From: an uncultured Clostridia bacterium
Lineage (GTDB): Bacteria; Bacillota; Clostridia; Christensenellales; Aristaeellaceae
Direction: 5' to 3'
NCBI GenBank assembly: GCA_934643825.1
Contig: CAKUCW010000016.1
Location: forward strand, 1-53,720
Length of the DNA: 53,720 bases
Below the pieces are notes generated by a model. It saw only the letters and a list, made by a program, of their open reading frames with translations. It did no database searches and was not told the DNA's origin. Made by a program: the position numbers and the translations under genes. This document shows positions 50,588 through 53,720 of the stretch, piece by piece (the first letter of the stretch is position 1; each line of letters starts with the position of its first letter).

Positions 50588-50680
50588 TGTATAGGAAAAG
50601 GCGTAACATCGCCCGCGTAAGCAAGACATTGGTGCGTGGCGGACTTCGGCGGAAGTGAAAGCGGGCTCAGCCCGCTTTTT
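50588..50680 (-). repeat. Family A interspersed repeat, copy A7 (tandem with A8)
   Basis: Full-length, slightly diverged copy (GTATAGGAAAAGGCGTAACATC). Its 3' palindrome plus TTTTT is terminator-shaped. Confidence 0.9.
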
Positions 50681-50774
50681 AGCGTATAGGAAATTGCGTA
50701 AAATCGCCCGCGTGAGCAAGACTTTGGTGCGTGGCGGACTTCGGTGGAGGTGAAGGCGGGCTCAGCCCGCTTTT
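50681..50774 (-). repeat. Family A interspersed repeat, copy A8
   Basis: Head-to-tail with A7 at a 95-bp period; ends GGCGGGCTCAGCCCGCTTTT. Confidence 0.9.
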
Positions 50775-50832
50775 ATTCTAAACGCGCATAAACCGCGCAC
50801 GGTTCTCTCACTGTCCGGGAAAAGAAAAAAGA

Positions 50833-50861
50833 TTGTTTAAAACGTAAAAGTATGGTATGAT
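50833..50861 (+). promoter_or_regulatory. Promoter of the LytTR/GHKL two-component operon
   Basis: TTGTTT and TATGAT with a 17-bp spacer; leader of ~160 nt. Confidence 0.65.
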
Positions 50862-51027
50862 GGAGTAAAATCATAGATCATAACGTGAATGATATTTAAA
50901 TAACATAAAGCAGTGTCCGCGCCCGGAGAAGGGAAATACAAATGTTTTTTGTGCATTTGCGAGCCGAACAAATGCATCGCTGCATGAAATAAATGGATGA
51001 CCGCACGGAAAGGAGCGTGAACGCGAC

Positions 51028-51732
51028 ATGCTGCTGCTGGCGATTGTAGATGACGATCTCAATGACTCTTCCGCACTGAGCGCACTTGTGGCGGAGTATT
51101 TTAAGAAGAATAACCGAGCTTATATGTTCCGCGTGTTCAACACGTCGATGGACTTTATTCGCAGTACGGAAAACTACGATATCGTGTTCATGGATATCCG
51201 GATGGATCAGCTTGACGGGCTGGAGGTCGCCCGGATCATGCGCAAGATCAACACCAGTTCAGCGCTGATTTTTGTGACGCATATGGCGCAGCTGGCGATT
51301 AAAGGCTATGAGGTGGATGCGCTTGACTTTATCGTGAAGCCTGCCGATCAGTTTTCCATCAACTATGTATTGGATAAAGCCATCAATCGGCTGGAAAACA
51401 TATCCAGCACGCTGATTGCAATCAAGACGTCGGACGGCATTGTCAGCCTTTCTTCTAATGATATTACATACGTCGAGGTTTTTGATCACAATCTGGTTTA
51501 TCATACGACCAAGGGCGTTTATGATGTTCGCGGACGCCTTTCGGATGTGCTGAAGAAGCTGGATCCGAAGCGTTTCATCATGTGCAACCGCTCGTTTGTG
51601 GTCAACCTGCGCTATGTTCAAAGCGCCTGCAACGATTATCTGACGATAGACGGAACGAAGATCTCCGTTTCAAAATCCCATCGCAAGGAAATCATGCAGC
51701 ATTTTTCCAATTTCCTGGGGGAGAATGTATGA
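51028..51732 (+). CDS. LytTR-family response regulator
   Basis: A 234-residue regulator: receiver domain with acidic DDD near the N-terminus, phosphoacceptor Asp56 in IVFMDIRMD, FVTHMAQLAIKGYEVDALDFIVKP, and a C-terminal LytTR DNA-binding domain (IVSLSSNDITYVEVFDHNLVYHTTKG... FIMCNRSFVVNLRYVQ). It belongs with AgrA/VirR-type regulators. Its stop overlaps the kinase start by 4 nt. No LytTR target repeats were identified in the window. Confidence 0.93.
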   Translation: MLLLAIVDDDLNDSSALSALVAEYFKKNNRAYMFRVFNTSMDFIRSTENYDIVFMDIRMDQLDGLEVARIMRKINTSSALIFVTHMAQLAIKGYEVDALDFIVKPADQFSINYVLDKAINRLENISSTLIAIKTSDGIVSLSSNDITYVEVFDHNLVYHTTKGVYDVRGRLSDVLKKLDPKRFIMCNRSFVVNLRYVQSACNDYLTIDGTKISVSKSHRKEIMQHFSNFLGENV

Positions 51733-53054
51733 TCGGAGACAGCCTGTTTATACAACTGGTCGATCATCGGGTATCGACCGCGCTTATCTTCTTTTTGCTG
51801 ATGGTGCTGCTGAATAACAGAAAGCCCAAGCAGAAATTCGGACTGCGTGCCGCGGCTGCGTTTGTCGCCATGTGCGCGGTAAGCTGGATTCTGAGAACCA
51901 TTATCGATGTCGGGGCTGCAAGCGAGATTGTGCAGGGGCTGGAATACAGCATCTATACCATTGTAATGAGCCTGATGTTCCTGTTTGGCTATGCGTTTTG
52001 CTATTATACGACGCCGGGTGAGCTGGTTTATATCGACTTGCTGGCGCTGACGATTGTAAAAATGGCATGGAACTCGTTTAAGGCGGGAAGCTATGCGGCG
52101 GATTTGTTCGGCATGCCGAACGTGTGGTCACGTTACAGCGTGATGGGATCGCTGGTTTCGTATTTTGTGTATGCGATGATCTGCGTGGCAAGCTGCCGGA
52201 TTATGGGCGTAGCCATAGGCGAGGTTGAGGATTTGTCGCCGGGACAGATGGTGCCGACGTTCCTCGTCTTTTTGAGCTGTCAGGCTGCGCTGGATTTCTG
52301 CGGACACGTTTTCACGGCGGACAGCAAGGGATTGTTCCTTTATTATGTCTGCGCGATGGCATATACGGCGACCAATTACAGCGTTTTGAGATTGGTTGCT
52401 CTGCGGGCGCGTGAACAGAGGGACAATGATAACATGCGGGCGTTTATCAACAATAAAATACACTATTATCAGGTCAGCCATGACGGCATTGTGTCGCTGC
52501 AGGTGAAATGTCATGACCTGAAGCATCAGATTAAAGCCATTCGCTCTCAAATCGGCAAGGAAAACTTTGAAAAGTATCTTGATCGCCTTCAGGACTCGAT
52601 CGATGAATACGGAACGGTGGTTGACTGCGGCAATGAAGCCATCAATGTGGTTTTGACAGAAAAGAACATACTCTGTACGAACTGTGGCGTGAAGTTTTCC
52701 TATATTATTGATGGAACACTGTTTGACTTCATGAGCGATATGGAAATCTACTCGCTGTTTGGCAATGTGCTGGATAATGCGTTGGAAAGCTGCGGCAAAG
52801 TCAGTGATCCGGAGAGAAGGGTTATTTCCCTCAAGGCGGTTTCGCAGGGGGAAATGGTTGTGCTGCATGTTGAAAACTTCTTTGAGGAAGAGCTGGTCAT
52901 GGTCGATGGTATGCCGGTGACGACAAAGAGCGGAACGGGACATGGTTTCGGATTGAGATCGATCAGGGAAATTGCAGAGAAGTATGGCGGCGTTGTCACG
53001 CTGAATACGGAAGGAAATATCTTCAAACTGACTGTGCTGATGAAAAGACAGTGA
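51729..53054 (+). CDS. GHKL-domain sensor histidine kinase
   Basis: A 441-residue kinase with about six membrane helices in residues ~10-225, the histidine box CHDLKHQIKAI (His262 is the likely phosphoacceptor), the N-box EIYSLFGNVLDNALESC and the G-box TGHGFGLRSIREIAEKYGG. The layout matches AgrC-like HATPase_c_5 kinases, which often sense peptides, but no signal-peptide or AgrB-like gene is nearby. I chose the ATG at 51729 (ATGA overlap), with GGGGGAGA upstream. Confidence 0.92.
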   Translation: MIGDSLFIQLVDHRVSTALIFFLLMVLLNNRKPKQKFGLRAAAAFVAMCAVSWILRTIIDVGAASEIVQGLEYSIYTIVMSLMFLFGYAFCYYTTPGELVYIDLLALTIVKMAWNSFKAGSYAADLFGMPNVWSRYSVMGSLVSYFVYAMICVASCRIMGVAIGEVEDLSPGQMVPTFLVFLSCQAALDFCGHVFTADSKGLFLYYVCAMAYTATNYSVLRLVALRAREQRDNDNMRAFINNKIHYYQVSHDGIVSLQVKCHDLKHQIKAIRSQIGKENFEKYLDRLQDSIDEYGTVVDCGNEAINVVLTEKNILCTNCGVKFSYIIDGTLFDFMSDMEIYSLFGNVLDNALESCGKVSDPERRVISLKAVSQGEMVVLHVENFFEEELVMVDGMPVTTKSGTGHGFGLRSIREIAEKYGGVVTLNTEGNIFKLTVLMKRQ

Positions 53055-53073
53055 ACAGTGAATGTAGAAGCGA

Positions 53074-53105
53074 AGGGACGAGGAGACTCGTCCCTGTTTT
53101 GTTTT
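53074..53105 (+). terminator. Terminator of the two-component operon
   Basis: AGGGACGAG and CTCGTCCCT with GAGA loop, followed by GTTTTGTTTT. Confidence 0.88.
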
Positions 53106-53135
53106 ACCGGAAAACTGAGTTACTTCCCCGCGCAG

Positions 53136-53192
53136 CGGAGAAAGGGTGCAGGGAACGAAGTTCCTTGCTGGGGTTTGGGGTGAAGCCCCAAG
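53136..53192 (+). repeat. Family B partial copy, B5
   Basis: GCAGGGAAC/GTTCCTTGC palindrome, then GGGGTTTGGGGTGAAGCCCCA; the first palindrome is lost. Confidence 0.65.
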
Positions 53193-53505
53193 CAGGTTTG
53201 GGCGGCAGCCCAACGTAATCCCCATTTTAAAAAAAGAAAATGTAGTTTCAGCGCAGAATGCGGAGCATTCTGCAATTGAAACGGGTTCAAACCGAAAAAG
53301 CAAACAAAAGCCTGCCAACTAATAGTAGTCAGGGAGCGAAGCGAAACCTGACGGTGAATTTCCGCAAATTTTTCGATTAAATGCAAAAGACCCAAACTCT
53401 GCATTTTTCCAGCAATATCTAAGAAAAATGCAGCTTTTACCCCTCAAAAAACCGCTTTTAGATGAAAAAGATTCAAAAAGTGTCAAAAAAAGATTAAAAA
53501 AGGGG

Positions 53506-53534
53506 TTGACACGGGGACGAAATCGCGATATAAT
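53506..53534 (+). promoter_or_regulatory. Strong promoter of a probable rRNA operon
   Basis: Perfect TTGACA and TATAAT with a 17-bp spacer, preceded by A-rich tracts (53464-53500) that look like an UP element. Nothing coding is seen between 53195 and here. Confidence 0.85.
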
Positions 53535-53720
53535 AACTGAGCTGTCAGCGCGAGACACTAACTCGCCGGGCAGCACGGATCCTTGAAAACGATACAGAAT
53601 CAAGAAGAACGCGAACTGCGATTTTCACGAGTCGCAGTTAAGAAAAAGACAGTCAATTCGAGAATGAGTTTTGAACTTGGGAGCAATAGCTTCTAGGATT
53701 CAAAAGGATTAAACACGAGA
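53535..53720 (+). other. Leader of a probable rRNA operon (cut by the window end)
   Basis: The ~185 bp after the promoter are non-coding and contain GATCCTTGAAAAC, a motif typical of pre-16S leaders in Bacillota, and an AACTGCGA/TCGCAGTT hairpin (53614-53639). The 16S gene itself is not reached, so the rRNA call is inference from the promoter strength and leader. Confidence 0.65.

Noticed and set aside
1313..50774. CRISPR array
   Set aside because: Repeats are ~96 bp, dispersed or tandem without spacers, and no cas gene is present.

Overview
The window looks like a chromosomal segment of an uncultured, moderately GC-rich anaerobic member of the Clostridia (Bacillota). The reasons are YajC beside a TIGR04086-type membrane protein, a DUF3048 protein, a YhcN/YlaJ-type sporulation lipoprotein, HPr kinase, RNase Y, formate C-acetyltransferase with its activase, pyrophosphate-type phosphofructokinase, strong AGGAGG ribosome binding sites, frequent TTG starts and sigma-A promoters with 17-bp spacers. 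Two large secreted or membrane-bound family 3 glycosidases and a branched-chain amino-acid transporter fit a gut or rumen plant-glycan fermenter. Genus cannot be set from the sequence alone.

Layout. 1-2.6 kb: tgt, yajC and a small membrane protein. 2.6-4.4 kb: inactive rhomboid-like protein, tRNA-Thr/tRNA-Pro pair, helix-turn-helix regulator. 4.6-7.0 kb: rRNA methyltransferase, stand-alone FakA/DAK-C-like domain, threonine ammonia-lyase. 7.4-10.1 kb (minus strand): mgtE and murG. 10.3-14.8 kb: Prs-like protein, DUF3048 protein, aminotransferase. 15.1-18.4 kb: pflB-pflA. 18.5-19.9 kb: a fluoride riboswitch with an overlapping terminator in front of a cation:proton antiporter. 20.0-24.0 kb: hprK, ROK glucokinase, a membrane protein and PPi-PFK. 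24.1-32.0 kb: secreted PIG-L deacetylase, rny, secreted GH3, PrsA/SurA-like protein, GT2. 32.2-35.1 kb: COG2984/COG4120/COG1101 ABC importer. 35.3-41.3 kb (minus strand): purine nucleoside permease-like protein and a complete liv operon. 41.6-46.1 kb: ThrRS-like/uridine kinase fusion, sporulation lipoprotein, GNAT, secreted SH3-like protein, 8-oxoguanine glycosylase. 46.6-50.5 kb: circularly permuted membrane-anchored GH3 and a divergent small membrane protein. 51.0-53.1 kb: LytTR/GHKL two-component pair. The last ~200 bp are the promoter and leader of what is almost certainly an rRNA operon.

The genes are largely core metabolism: sugar capture (GH3s), phosphorylation (ROK kinase), glycolysis (PPi-PFK), carbon-flow control (HprK) and mixed-acid fermentation (Pfl), with amino-acid and nucleoside uptake. 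I found no phage, CRISPR, toxin-antitoxin, transposase or defence system.

What stands out is non-coding. At least four families of short interspersed intergenic elements recur: a ~96-bp element (family A, eight near-full copies, two tandem pairs), a ~75-bp palindromic element (B), a ~170-bp element with terminal inverted repeats (C, MITE-like) and a hairpin module (D) often found beside A. Several double as transcription terminators, and one supplies the stop codon of a gene. With the fluoride riboswitch, these are the best candidates for follow-up.
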